From the NCBI RefSeq assembly GCF_011299095.1, contig NZ_CP049889.1, positions 284,501 to 348,500 of the forward strand: a stretch of DNA of 64,000 nt. The letters run 5' to 3'. Each line of letters starts with the position of its first letter. Within the stretch, counting starts at the first letter, position 1. Of the stretch, positions 1-8,201 are shown one piece after another. A program made the translations under genes and the position numbers. The notes under the pieces are model-generated. The model was not told where the DNA came from. It made no database searches and saw only the letters and a list, made by a program, of their open reading frames with translations. The DNA is from Jeotgalibaca porci. Lineage in GTDB: Bacteria > Bacillota > Bacilli > Lactobacillales > Aerococcaceae.

Positions 1-215
1 TGCGTAATCGTCTGCATCACCATTCCGGATAAAGCCAATCCTGATCCGGCCAAGAACACACTAACAGTTCGGGGGATGCGGGATGATCCAAAAATAAATA
101 ATGCGTCCATATCCCCAGTCACAATACTTCCCACTGAAATATCGGCTGTCCCGACAATTAACGAAAGAAGGACTATGAGAATGAGCGGTATTATTCGTAT
201 CAGCTTTTTGAGCAT
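1..215 (-). CDS. Iron-siderophore ABC transporter permease, FecCD family (5' part only)
   Basis: The minus strand reads an open frame from the ATG at 215 off the left edge. It has a hydrophobic first helix, then RIPRTVSVFLAG and LALSGMVMQT, which is the conserved start of FecCD/BtuC-type permeases (FatD, YclN). Such proteins carry ferric siderophores through the membrane with a partner permease, an ATPase and a lipoprotein. An ATG two codons upstream (221) is also possible; 215 sits better behind a weak GAG-containing ribosome site. A Fur-like palindrome lies just upstream, as expected for iron uptake. Only about 71 codons are visible, so the exact siderophore class cannot be given. Confidence 0.75.
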   Translation of the reverse strand, partial: MLKKLIRIIPLILIVLLSLIVGTADISVGSIVTGDMDALFIFGSSRIPRTVSVFLAGSGLALSGMVMQTIT

Positions 216-243
216 AAGCATGACTCATTTCTATCTATATTTT

Positions 244-266
244 CAATTGAGAATCATTCTCAATTG
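244..266. promoter_or_regulatory. Fur-box-like palindrome
   Basis: This is a perfect 23-bp inverted repeat centred on the C at 255, with core TGAGAATCATTCTCA. The core fits the 7-1-7 Fur consensus, TGATAATNATTATCA. It lies about 30 bp upstream of the iron permease start, so iron-dependent repression of that operon is the natural reading. Confidence 0.7.
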
Positions 267-541
267 AAATTAAAAATAATAAGGGATTTGGTTCCCTTTA
301 CTTTGAAACTATGTGAGGATAAAAACATAAAAAATTGAAACACTATTCTTCTAAGTTTTAAGAGACATAACCATTACTAATAGTAATGAATACCCTTAAA
401 AGGTATCATGAAGATTTGAAATCGTCAATGAAAATTATGATTATTTGTTCAATATCGAACATGCTTCCTCTCTCATTGTTTTGTAAGAGTATTGCTGTTT
501 CAAAATATAGATATTTATGTCATACTAGATAAGATAATTTT
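267..541. other. Intergenic region between divergent genes
   Basis: There is no convincing gene here. The stretch is AT-rich and separates the leftward iron permease from the rightward peptidase at 560. It must hold both promoters, but I could not settle on a -35/-10 pair. A strong ribosome site (GGAGGAGG) lies just past it, before 560. Confidence 0.5.
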
Positions 542-559
542 TAGGAGGAGGCTTTCGAT

Positions 560-1303
560 ATGAAACCAATTATTGGCGTATCCGGGACGCAACTATTGAA
601 CCCGGCAAGAGGATTTGAAGGAACGTTGGTGGCTTATACACCGCAAAACTATATCGACACAGTCCAAGGCGTAGGAGCGACTCCTATTATGTTACCAGTT
701 GGAACTGCTGAAGACGCAAAAAACATGGTTGCACTTATTGATGCATTAATCCTTACAGGTGGGCATGACGTGAACCCAGCATTGTATGGAGAAGAACCTC
801 ATCGTAACTTGACTGGTATTTTCCCAAAAAGAGATGCGTTTGACTTCGCTCTATATGCTGCTGCAATTGAAAAGGGCATCCCTGTTTTGGGTGTGTGCCG
901 CGGATTACAAATCATTAACGTGTATCATGGTGGGTCTTTATACCAAGATTTACCATCACAATACGGTGATGAACTATTATTACATGTTCAAAAAGCACCT
1001 TTTGATATTCCGATGCACAGCATCTCTGTTCAAACTGAGAGTCGTTTATACGAGGCAGTCGGCGCACATACAAGAGTCAATACCTTCCATCACCAAGCTA
1101 TCAAGCAGTTGGGCAATGATTTAAAGGCTGTTGCACATAGTGTAGATGGTATTGTCGAGGCAATTGAATCTGCTGATCCAAACATTGATATGATTGCCTT
1201 GCAATGGCATCCAGAAATTATGGCAACTACAGATACAGCAAACAACCGTCTCTTTGAAGACTTGGTTGCGCGTGCTGCGAAAGCAAAACTAAAATTAAGT
1301 TAA
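560..1303 (+). CDS. Gamma-glutamyl-gamma-aminobutyrate hydrolase family protein (peptidase C26)
   Basis: This is a class I glutamine amidotransferase-like hydrolase of 247 aa, the usual length for PuuD-type enzymes. The nucleophile elbow is GVCRGLQIINVYHGG (Cys near residue 113), and the catalytic His-Glu is in QWHPE near residue 217. Family members cleave gamma-glutamyl amide bonds, for example in gamma-glutamyl-GABA. The true substrate cannot be told, because no polyamine genes are nearby. The start is supported by GGAGGAGG eight bases upstream. It is the only clear plus-strand gene in the window and is transcribed alone, ending at a shared terminator. Confidence 0.88.
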   Translation: MKPIIGVSGTQLLNPARGFEGTLVAYTPQNYIDTVQGVGATPIMLPVGTAEDAKNMVALIDALILTGGHDVNPALYGEEPHRNLTGIFPKRDAFDFALYAAAIEKGIPVLGVCRGLQIINVYHGGSLYQDLPSQYGDELLLHVQKAPFDIPMHSISVQTESRLYEAVGAHTRVNTFHHQAIKQLGNDLKAVAHSVDGIVEAIESADPNIDMIALQWHPEIMATTDTANNRLFEDLVARAAKAKLKLS

Positions 1304-1309
1304 TGAATA

Positions 1310-1353
1310 GAAAAAGACCATCCCCGAGTGCGCGCTCCGGAATGGTCTTTTTC
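1310..1353. terminator. Bidirectional rho-independent terminator
   Basis: GAAAAAGACCAT pairs with ATGGTCTTTTTC across a GC-rich loop, giving A/T runs on both sides. It separates the convergent C26 peptidase and maf genes and can serve both. Confidence 0.85.
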
Positions 1354-1968
1354 TTATGTGTGTGGATATAACGTCATTAAAGCTTGATTGACATGGCTTA
1401 TAGGCAAACCAATAACACTGGTATAATCTCCTTTTACTTCTTTAACCCAGATACTTGGCATTTCTTGAATGCCATATGCCCCTGCTTTATCCATCGGGCT
1501 CCCGGAACGAATGTACTTCAACACTTGTTCCTCAATGGTATCCGACCACTCCCAGAACGTGACTTCTGTTTTAACAGAAAAGTTTTTTTGGTGTGTCGTA
1601 TTCATGATATGGACACCGGTAATAACACTGTGTGTTTGACCAAAATAAGAACGTAACATGGCAAAGGCTTCTGCTTCATCAGTCGGTTTCCCTAAGACAC
1701 GGTCTTTAAAAAGAACCACTGTATCTGCACCAATGATGGTAGCGTCCGGGTTGGCAATAAAAATCTTTTTAGCTTTCTGCTTTGCAAGTTGCTCCACTAA
1801 TAACGTGGCCACTTGAATAAAGGGCTGATCTGCATTTTTTTGAAGGATATTGTCCGTCACTTCTTTCTCATCAACATCTGCTACTTGGATATCAAAATCT
1901 GGCGTGATAAGACGTAGCAAATCTTTCCGACGTGGTGATTGACTGGCTAAAATTAGTTTTTGCTTCAT
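1354..1968 (-). CDS. maf: Maf family nucleoside triphosphate pyrophosphatase
   Basis: The 204-aa protein has the normal Maf length. It opens with LILASQSPRRKDLL, the family phosphate-binding motif, and carries IIGADTVV in the middle. Maf enzymes hydrolyse non-canonical or surplus nucleoside triphosphates (dTTP/UTP type) to monophosphates and pyrophosphate in the cytoplasm, and affect septum formation when overproduced. The ATG follows a GGGGAAA ribosome site. It lies 14 bp downstream of the SatD-like gene and probably shares its transcript. Confidence 0.93.
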   Translation of the reverse strand: MKQKLILASQSPRRKDLLRLITPDFDIQVADVDEKEVTDNILQKNADQPFIQVATLLVEQLAKQKAKKIFIANPDATIIGADTVVLFKDRVLGKPTDEAEAFAMLRSYFGQTHSVITGVHIMNTTHQKNFSVKTEVTFWEWSDTIEEQVLKYIRSGSPMDKAGAYGIQEMPSIWVKEVKGDYTSVIGLPISHVNQALMTLYPHT

Positions 1969-1982
1969 TCTTCATTTCCCCT

Positions 1983-2657
1983 TTAGAGTGAATTGCCCAT
2001 TAAAGCTGTCATTTTTCGTTCGATTTCAATCCGACTCCGCAAATAGAGCTTTATACCGCTGAGTGAAACGCGCTTATGTAAAGCTTTCGGTTGGAGATGC
2101 ATCGTTTCCGCCAAATCAACCTGTCGAAATGAATCATGGTAGGCTCCCATTTCAATTGTCCCAGCCAACAAGTCTAACTGACTCTGAGTCCATTTGAATT
2201 TCATATATTCTCCCAAAGCGATGGTCTCATTGATGAGTGCTTCATCTGGGTGTTGTTTGTAATTGAATCGAACAGCGTTCATTCCATAATCGTCGTTTGT
2301 TTTGAGTTCTTCCAATGCGGTACGGGCGTTCCAGTAAGCGGGGCCATCTATCCCGGCACTGAATCTGGGATTTATAGGCGTGATAATTGTCCCCACTCCT
2401 ATCCCAAAATAAAGGTCGACGCCAATCGTTTTCATTGTTAAAGAGATTGTATCCATTATTTCAAAGAGATTCGTGCCACTCTTTAAGAGCCCTTGGAATT
2501 CATCTCCAATCGTCAGTGTAAATTGTGCGACGATTCGATTCGGGTATTTTTTATTGATATATCGAAGTGAATTGCTCAGTAAGCTATGTGCTTTTTGACG
2601 TTCGTGTTGGTTGATAGCTTTCGCGTTTTTAATGTTTCCTATCATGGCAAGGTACAT
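1983..2657 (-). CDS. SatD family protein
   Basis: The start is placed at the ATG at 2657 because AAAGGAG lies eight bases upstream; a longer open frame to 2687 lacks a ribosome site. The protein (about 224 aa) begins MYLAMIGNIKNAK and contains LTIGDEFQGLL, matching the SatD family of streptococci and relatives. The C-terminal part (around MHLQPKALHKRVSLSGIK) resembles a helix-turn-helix. The biochemical function is not established. In many genomes a SatE membrane protein accompanies SatD; none is seen here. Confidence 0.75.
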   Translation of the reverse strand: MYLAMIGNIKNAKAINQHERQKAHSLLSNSLRYINKKYPNRIVAQFTLTIGDEFQGLLKSGTNLFEIMDTISLTMKTIGVDLYFGIGVGTIITPINPRFSAGIDGPAYWNARTALEELKTNDDYGMNAVRFNYKQHPDEALINETIALGEYMKFKWTQSQLDLLAGTIEMGAYHDSFRQVDLAETMHLQPKALHKRVSLSGIKLYLRSRIEIERKMTALMGNSL

Positions 2658-2689
2658 TATCTCAACTCCTTTATAATAGGGTAACATAT

Positions 2690-2740
2690 AAAACCTACTA
2701 AATAAAGGGGTGTATTACACCCTATTATTTAGTAGGTTTT
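2690..2740. promoter_or_regulatory. Large dyad upstream of satD-like gene
   Basis: An outer inverted repeat (AAAACCTACTAAATA / TATTTAGTAGGTTTT, nearly perfect) encloses an inner one (GTGTA / TACAC flanked by GGG and CCC). The A/T tails on both sides could make it the terminator of the DUF6241-like gene's upstream neighbour. The inner dyad, however, also sits where an operator for the satD-like gene would be. Both roles are inferred. Confidence 0.5.
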
Positions 2741-2769
2741 TATATTAACGCCTTTAAATAGGCGTATCG

Positions 2770-3321
2770 TTATCTGAAATATTGGTCGATATAGTTCACT
2801 TCTTCTTCTGGTGTCAAGAGCCGCTTCGCTTCTCCAACTGTTCCGCCCTGTAAGTTCCAAATATAATTATGTACGTCTACAGAATTGGTAAAGTCTCCTC
2901 GTAACCATTGTTCCAAAGCATTCTGATAGAACACTGCATGATCATATTGCGTTGTATTTAGCACACTCTGCATCTCAAGCAAGCGTTCTTCTGTGATTTC
3001 CAAAGTACCCCATTTCGGTGTAGCATGTACTTTCTGATGGGTCATTTTATGAAGAGCATCCATAAATGCTTCTTCCCTGGGCACAGTTCGGCTGCCAAAA
3101 ATATCTTCTCGTACTTGCAAATTTTCAGCCGCTTCTTCTTTACTAGAACTCGATTCAAATGTCGCGGACTCGTTTGTTTGATTCGCTACTCCAATCGATT
3201 CTGTTTCAGGCTTGCTTGTTTCAGAGCCTTGACTGTCGCCGAATAAATAGTTTGCTCCTACTAAAAAGACAATGACCACTAAAAATAAGAATATCAAGCT
3301 TTTTAATTTTTTGGATTTCAA
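2770..3321 (-). CDS. Membrane-anchored DUF6241-like protein
   Basis: About 183 aa. Lys-rich N-terminus, one membrane segment (SLIFLFLVVIVFLVGANYLF, residues about 8-27), a Ser/Glu-rich linker, then an extracytoplasmic domain with HKMTHQKVHATPKWG and an acidic TPEEEVNYI tail. These features match DUF6241 proteins of Bacilli, whose function is unknown. The TTG at 3321 is preferred because GGAGG lies eight bases upstream; the longer GTG start (3330) overlaps that ribosome site. The gene stands alone. Confidence 0.65.
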   Translation of the reverse strand: MKSKKLKSLIFLFLVVIVFLVGANYLFGDSQGSETSKPETESIGVANQTNESATFESSSSKEEAAENLQVREDIFGSRTVPREEAFMDALHKMTHQKVHATPKWGTLEITEERLLEMQSVLNTTQYDHAVFYQNALEQWLRGDFTNSVDVHNYIWNLQGGTVGEAKRLLTPEEEVNYIDQYFR

Positions 3322-3405
3322 ATAACACACCTCCTTCTTACTAGCGATTCGCTACCTTAACCATAGCTTTCAGAATGAATAGAAGCAATTGATTTGGATT
3401 ACTAA

Positions 3406-3454
3406 CAAAAAAGGCCCTGAAATCAGAGTTTTTACTCTAACTTTCAGGGATTTA
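3406..3454 (-). terminator. Rho-independent terminator after gcvH-like gene
   Basis: On the minus strand CCCTGAAA pairs with TTTCAGGG, with an inner AGAGTAAAAACTCT hairpin, followed by a T run. It closes the ArsC-like/GcvH-like pair. Confidence 0.8.
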
Positions 3455-3470
3455 TTTCGTCTTTTTTGAA

Positions 3471-3827
3471 TTAGCCTTCAAAGCCTGATTCATTCAACAA
3501 AGCTTCAAATTCAGTTGAAGAAACATCCGTCAGTTTCGCAATCCACGTCTCTTCACGTTTTGTACTGTTAAGCAAACTAGGTTCATCTTCTAATGCTTCG
3601 TTCACTGCAATAATTGTTCCCGAAACAGGAAGAGTTAATTCCGTAACAGCTTTCGCTGCTTCGACACCAATAAGTACGTCGTCTATTTTAACAGCACCTT
3701 CAGATGGCACGTCTACAAAACTTACTTCGCCTAAATCGTCCTGTCCTTTGTCAGAAAGTCCAATTGTCACGGTGTTGTCTGTTTTTTCAAGCCAGAATCC
3801 TTCTTCACTGTATTTAATGACAGTCAT
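3471..3827 (-). CDS. Glycine cleavage system H-like protein
   Basis: About 118 aa after choosing the ATG at 3827 (GTAGGG ribosome site); the longer open frame to 3896 only overlaps the upstream gene. The lipoyl-domain fold is evident, with GVEAAKAVTELTLPVSG holding the lysine that carries lipoyl in GcvH. No P or T proteins are seen, so it may act as a lipoate carrier or relay rather than in glycine cleavage. It starts seven bases past the ArsC-like gene, an arrangement also known from Bacillus yusI-gcvH. Confidence 0.8.
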   Translation of the reverse strand: MTVIKYSEEGFWLEKTDNTVTIGLSDKGQDDLGEVSFVDVPSEGAVKIDDVLIGVEAAKAVTELTLPVSGTIIAVNEALEDEPSLLNSTKREETWIAKLTDVSSTEFEALLNESGFEG

Positions 3828-3834
3828 TATATCC

Positions 3835-4188
3835 CTACTTCCATAATTCGTTAAACGTATCTTCATTATAACCCACTGATACGTTATTTTCATCATATAA
3901 GAACGGACGACGAATCAACATGCCATCACTCATTAATAAATCTAATTGCTCATCTAGCGAAAGGGACTCAAGCTTGTCTTTCAACTCTAATTCTTTGTAA
4001 AGATTTCCACTGGTATTGAACAAGCGTTTTACTGTCAGTTTCTCATTTTCTAAAACATCACGTAACACCTCACGTGGGGGTGTCGTTTCTTTAATGTTCG
4101 TCCATTCATAGGCAATACCTTCTTGTTCCAACCATTTCTCAGCTATTTTACAAGTCGTACAGGTTGGATGTCCATAAAACTGAATCAT
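3835..4188 (-). CDS. ArsC/Spx family thioredoxin-fold protein
   Basis: 117 aa, typical of the arsenate-reductase-like family (YusI, Spx, MgsR). The N-terminus HPTCTTCKIAEKWL gives a CxxC redox pair, and DGMLIRRPFL is the conserved RRP segment. It lacks the RNA-polymerase-binding features I would expect of Spx itself, so a reductase role is more likely; the substrate is unknown. It is cotranscribed with the H-like protein. Confidence 0.82.
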   Translation of the reverse strand: MIQFYGHPTCTTCKIAEKWLEQEGIAYEWTNIKETTPPREVLRDVLENEKLTVKRLFNTSGNLYKELELKDKLESLSLDEQLDLLMSDGMLIRRPFLYDENNVSVGYNEDTFNELWK

Positions 4189-4279
4189 CGTTTTACCTCC
4201 TCATTCTTCCTTACTTAAATATAGCATAAGCAGTAGTAGGAGGACCAGAGCGATTTGCAAAAATGAGCGGTTATGGTTC

Positions 4280-5740
4280 TTAAGCCAGTGCTTTATATTG
4301 ATGTTCTAACAAATGCAATGCATCACGGAAATGAAGATACTTTTTATATACAGTTAGGTAATTTTCATGATTTACCAGATTCGACTCTATAACGCTGCCC
4401 GTTTCTACCTCTAAGGCACTTGCTTCTACCAACAAGACTGCTCCTAAACTGGAACTTTCAGGCGAATCCGAAATCATCAGCGGATAACCTAGAATGTCAG
4501 CCGTTAACTGTGCCCAATCTTCTGATGCCAAAAAGCCACCTGATGCTTTCACTGCACGCGTCTTACCGCCAATTCCTTCTAATATACTAAGTACTTCTTT
4601 CAAATTGTACAGAATACCTTCTAAAGCTGCTCGCATGAGATGGTGTTTGGTGTGGAAAGCACTCAAACCATAAAAGGTACCGCGTGCTGATCCATCCCAA
4701 ATCGGTGCGCGTTCGCCATTTATATAAGGAATAAATAACAATCCTGCCGCACCGATTTCTGTTTTACAAAGAGCGGTTGGAAGTTCTTCGTATACGCGCT
4801 TTTCTTGTTCGAACAAGAGTGTATTCAGCCACTCGACGACATTCCCGCCGTTATTGACTGCGCCACCCACGACCCATTTTCCCGGAGCTAAATAATAGCA
4901 AAAAGTACGCCCTTCTGGATCCAGATAAGGTTTTTCGAGTGTCATTCGGAGGGCGCCGCTTGTACCAATCGTGAGTGCTACCTCGCCAATCGCATTCGCT
5001 CCTGTACCTAGATTCGCCAAGCAGCCATCGCTCGCACCAATTATAAGTTTCGTATCGGAAGATAGTCCCAGTTCTTCCGAAAGTTGTTCACTTTTGAATG
5101 AAAAAGACGTCGTAACATCTACAGGTTCGGACAATTTGCACGGATTTAATTTTAATTGCGCCAAAATTTCTGTATCCCACGTCAAATTATGAATATTAAA
5201 GAGACCTGTTGCCGACGCAATAGAATAATCTATAGCATAGTGACCGGTAAAATTGTAAAAAAGATACTCTTTAATCCCAATCAATTTATGGGCGATTTCA
5301 AGCAAATTCGTTTCTTCTTTCATCCACAATAACTTCGCAAAGGGACTCATCGCGTGTACCGGTGTTCCGGTTTTCAGATAATAGCTTAGCCAATTCTCTT
5401 CTTTCTTCAGACTATCAATTTTTTTATGCGCGCGGTTATCAGACCACAGCCACATATTTGTAAGCGGTTCTCCTGTTTCATCGACCGCCATCAAAGCATG
5501 CATCGCACTGGAAAAAGACAGAAAGGAAACATAATCGCCTTTTGGGAGTTGCGCCGTTAGCTGCTTAATAGCTTTCTTTACAGCTTCTAAAATTTGTCTC
5601 GGGTTTTGCTCTGACTTATCTGGCGCCGGGCGTAAAGTAGGGTAGCCTTCATTCGCAATCGCCTGAATTCTATTCTTATCATCGAATAAAACAGCTTTTG
5701 TACTGGTCGTTCCAATGTCGACACCAATTCTATAGTGCAT
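4280..5740 (-). CDS. gntK: Gluconokinase, FGGY family
   Basis: 486 aa, the right length for FGGY carbohydrate kinases. The N-terminal ATPase core is IGVDIGTTSTKAVLFD, and GASDGCLANLGTG and GGAVNNGGN are seen in the middle and C-terminal domains. The closest pattern is gluconokinase: it phosphorylates gluconate with ATP to 6-phosphogluconate in the cytoplasm. Immediately upstream lies a wrecked 6-phosphogluconate dehydrogenase, the usual partner of gntK, which supports this reading over xylulokinase. No gluconate permease is nearby. Confidence 0.83.
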   Translation of the reverse strand: MHYRIGVDIGTTSTKAVLFDDKNRIQAIANEGYPTLRPAPDKSEQNPRQILEAVKKAIKQLTAQLPKGDYVSFLSFSSAMHALMAVDETGEPLTNMWLWSDNRAHKKIDSLKKEENWLSYYLKTGTPVHAMSPFAKLLWMKEETNLLEIAHKLIGIKEYLFYNFTGHYAIDYSIASATGLFNIHNLTWDTEILAQLKLNPCKLSEPVDVTTSFSFKSEQLSEELGLSSDTKLIIGASDGCLANLGTGANAIGEVALTIGTSGALRMTLEKPYLDPEGRTFCYYLAPGKWVVGGAVNNGGNVVEWLNTLLFEQEKRVYEELPTALCKTEIGAAGLLFIPYINGERAPIWDGSARGTFYGLSAFHTKHHLMRAALEGILYNLKEVLSILEGIGGKTRAVKASGGFLASEDWAQLTADILGYPLMISDSPESSSLGAVLLVEASALEVETGSVIESNLVNHENYLTVYKKYLHFRDALHLLEHQYKALA

Positions 5741-5900
5741 TTAATCGCCCTTTCTAACGGGAATTGCGTGCCCTCCAAATTCATTTCTTAAAGAAGCAAT
5801 CACTTTTTCCCCATATTTATCTTGATCGGTTGAAGAGAAGCGCACCTTCTCCAATTGCTTGCATCATACCATATTCAATGGCTTCAAATATATGTGCGAT
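5741..5900 (-). pseudogene. Remnant of 6-phosphogluconate dehydrogenase (gntZ/gnd type)
   Basis: Two pieces of 6-phosphogluconate dehydrogenase are joined in different frames. AIEYGMMQAIGEG matches the segment after the catalytic KMVHNGIEYG. Then, one base out of frame, RFSSTDQDKYGEKV and LRNEFGGHAIP match the extreme C-terminus of the gntZ/yqeC type, ending in TAA directly before the gntK ATG. Roughly the whole middle and N-terminal part is gone. The gene was presumably the first of a gntZ-gntK operon and its loss cuts the direct gluconate route here. Confidence 0.7.
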
Positions 5901-5970
5901 TTCTTTATGACGACATGCCGAAATGTGCTTACTCACGGATTTGAGTTAGAACTTCTTGCTTGTGCAAACT

Positions 5971-5999
5971 AAAAACCCATCCGAGTCCGCGGATGGGTT
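5971..5999 (-). terminator. Rho-independent terminator after SDR gene
   Basis: AACCCATCCG pairs with CGGATGGGTT and is followed by a T run on the minus strand, directly after the SDR stop codon. Confidence 0.85.
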
Positions 6000-6007
6000 C
6001 CTTGTTC

Positions 6008-6754
6008 TTAAGACATTGTCCAACCGCCATCTACCGGCAAGGCATGGCCGGTAATGTAAGAAGCCTGGTCGCTTCCTAAAAATAGTGCTGCATGCGCAAC
6101 ATCATTCGCCTCGCCCAGACGCTTCATTGGGATTGGTGAAATGAAGGCATTATAAATATCTTCATTATCAAGTAAATCCTTTGTCATGCCCGTTACGCCG
6201 GTCCCCGGGCTAATGGCATTAACCCGTACGCCCGCTTCCGCATAATCAACCGCCATCGCGCGCGTGAACGAAATAACCGCCCCTTTTGTTGTCGCATAGG
6301 AAATCGCGCCTGGGAATCCAATGATTCCACCTGCAGATGCAGTGTTGATGATATTCCCTTTCGTTTCTTTCAAGTAAGGAATTGCATATTTACTTGCCAA
6401 GAATAATGCCGTTACGTTCACATTGATTGAACGGTTCCAATCATCCATTGTTGTTTCTTCTACTGTACCTGGTGCATAAATCCCCGCATTGTTAAATAGA
6501 ATATCAATTTTCCCAAAGTTATCCATTGCTTTTTGGATAAAGTTCTTCACATCTTCTTCCTTACTAACATCGGCCTTGACCGCTACCGCAGATCCGCCTT
6601 TTTCTTCGATACGTGATACCGTTTCTTGCGCCGTTTCTTCATTGTAATCTACGACTACAACTTTTGCGCCTTCCTTGGCATATAGTTCAGCAGTTGCACG
6701 GCCAAACCCACTGCCCGCACCCGTAATAATTGCTACCTTGTCATTTAATAACAT
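6008..6754 (-). CDS. Short-chain dehydrogenase/reductase (SDR)
   Basis: 248 aa classical SDR. TGAGSGFG binds the dinucleotide (residues 11-18), NNAG is near 89, the catalytic Ser is in TASAGG and the YATTK Tyr/Lys pair is near 152. The acidic residue after beta-2 (VVVDYN) suggests NAD(H) preference. The substrate cannot be fixed. Lying next to gluconokinase it could be a gluconate or glucose dehydrogenase, but this is only context. It is a single-gene unit with a terminator. Confidence 0.85.
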   Translation of the reverse strand: MLLNDKVAIITGAGSGFGRATAELYAKEGAKVVVVDYNEETAQETVSRIEEKGGSAVAVKADVSKEEDVKNFIQKAMDNFGKIDILFNNAGIYAPGTVEETTMDDWNRSINVNVTALFLASKYAIPYLKETKGNIINTASAGGIIGFPGAISYATTKGAVISFTRAMAVDYAEAGVRVNAISPGTGVTGMTKDLLDNEDIYNAFISPIPMKRLGEANDVAHAALFLGSDQASYITGHALPVDGGWTMS

Positions 6755-6820
6755 TTATATTCTCCTACTTCCCTATTTGATAGTTTGAGTATACCGAAGT
6801 ATTGTGATTTTAACCACAAT

Positions 6821-6851
6821 AAAAAGAACCGCCGCAGCGATTCTTCTTTTT
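6821..6851. terminator. Probable terminator overlapping the rodA stop
   Basis: AAAAAGAA and TTCTTTTT form an eight-base stem around a GC-rich loop that overlaps the rodA stop codon. The A/T-only stem makes it modest, but its position fits. Confidence 0.5.
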
Positions 6852-8052
6852 AATGCATTCCGTAGTGTTCTTCTTCCTCGGAAAACATGTAACTCTTATA
6901 GTGGTAACGCATCGACATAACTAGCCCGATTGCCATCATATTCCCCAACAGTGCGGAACCACCTTGTGAAATAAACGGTAACGGGATACCCGTAATTGGC
7001 AACAATCCGATTGTCATTCCAACATTCTCTAAAACGTGGAAGAGAATCATCATAATTACACCGGTACTCATGTACGCGTAAAATTCATTTTTTGTATCAA
7101 AGCAAATGCGGACCATCTGATAAATCAGTAGGAAGTAAACGAAAATCAGAATACAGCCACCAATAAATCCGAAGTTTTCCCCAATCGTTGAAAATATCAT
7201 ATCGGATTCACGAACAGGAACGTAGACTTCTGACATCCCCAACCCCTTACCGAACAAGCGACCGGAGCCAATTGCTTTCATACTTTGTGCCAACTGAAAC
7301 GCATCGCCTCGGCTGTCCTCAAAAGGATTTAGCCACGAATCGATTCGCGAGAATTGATACGGCATGAAGCCGACTTTTAATAAAATGTCCCGGTTATAAA
7401 TAACCAAATAAATCAACACACCACCAATTAAGCCGATGACACCAAAAACTGGCAGTAAAATTTTCCAACTTACACCTGACATCAAGGTCATTCCAATAAT
7501 GATTGCCAGGTATACCAATACGGTACCCAAGTCATATTGCGCCATAACAAGTACAAGTAGCGGCAGTGACCAAAGTCCAATCTGCAACAACAGTTTCCAG
7601 TCGGTGCTTAGCGAGCGTTCTGAAGTTTCCATATTGTGTTTGGTGATTACTCTCCCCAACATCATAATTAAGGATATTTTCACCACTTCCGACGGTTGAA
7701 ATGAAACAGGTCCGAACACGAACCAGCTTTTCGCACCTTGCAGGTTATAACTTCTTCGGTCATAGAAAATCAGGACCAATATAAGGAGCAGGACACCGAG
7801 ACCATACGCAATGGGAGCGAGCTTCCATAGTTGTTCTGAGTCGAACTGCATTAAAACGATGACCGCGACAGCTCCAATGATATACCATAACACTTGCATA
7901 ATTGTTGGTCTCAAGGATGGGGTCGTACTCATCATATACGTTGTTGAATAAATTGTGATAAGACTGATAAGTGCCAGCAACATGACTGACAAGATAATAC
8001 CGTAGTCAATTTTCGACACATCGGAATCAGGTTGTTTCTTTTGATTTCTCAT
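6850..8052 (-). CDS. rodA: FtsW/RodA/SpoVE family peptidoglycan polymerase (RodA-like)
   Basis: About 400 aa integral membrane SEDS protein with roughly ten membrane segments. It has the family signatures FGPVSFQPSEVVKISLI, GSGRLFGKG and GIPLPFISQGGSALL. SEDS enzymes polymerise lipid II into glycan strands; RodA works with elongation PBPs and MreB/Mbl, and an Mbl is encoded at 61.7 kb. The ATG at 8052 is chosen because AAAGGAAA precedes it; six extra codons upstream have no ribosome site. FtsW cannot be fully ruled out. Confidence 0.87.
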   Translation of the reverse strand: MRNQKKQPDSDVSKIDYGIILSVMLLALISLITIYSTTYMMSTTPSLRPTIMQVLWYIIGAVAVIVLMQFDSEQLWKLAPIAYGLGVLLLILVLIFYDRRSYNLQGAKSWFVFGPVSFQPSEVVKISLIMMLGRVITKHNMETSERSLSTDWKLLLQIGLWSLPLLVLVMAQYDLGTVLVYLAIIIGMTLMSGVSWKILLPVFGVIGLIGGVLIYLVIYNRDILLKVGFMPYQFSRIDSWLNPFEDSRGDAFQLAQSMKAIGSGRLFGKGLGMSEVYVPVRESDMIFSTIGENFGFIGGCILIFVYFLLIYQMVRICFDTKNEFYAYMSTGVIMMILFHVLENVGMTIGLLPITGIPLPFISQGGSALLGNMMAIGLVMSMRYHYKSYMFSEEEEHYGMH

Positions 8053-8159
8053 GGTTATTTCCTTTCCCACATTAAAGCCATCTTCATTTATTCATTATAT
8101 ATAAAAACAGAAAATAAAAAAAGGGCTCACCACTTAAGATTTGCTTAGTTTCCAAGCAC

Positions 8160-8200
8160 AAAAAAATAGCAACCCTCTGTTAGCAGTTGCTAATTTTTTT
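8160..8200. terminator. Terminator after YihY-like gene
   Basis: TAGCAAC and GTTGCTA stems are flanked by runs of seven A and seven T. The hairpin directly follows the stop of the gene at 8202. Confidence 0.85.
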
Positions 8201-8201
8201 G

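Noticed and set aside
76-267. Plus-strand gene over the iron permease
   Set aside because: It is antisense to a clear FecCD frame, overlaps the Fur-like palindrome and has no family-like sequence.
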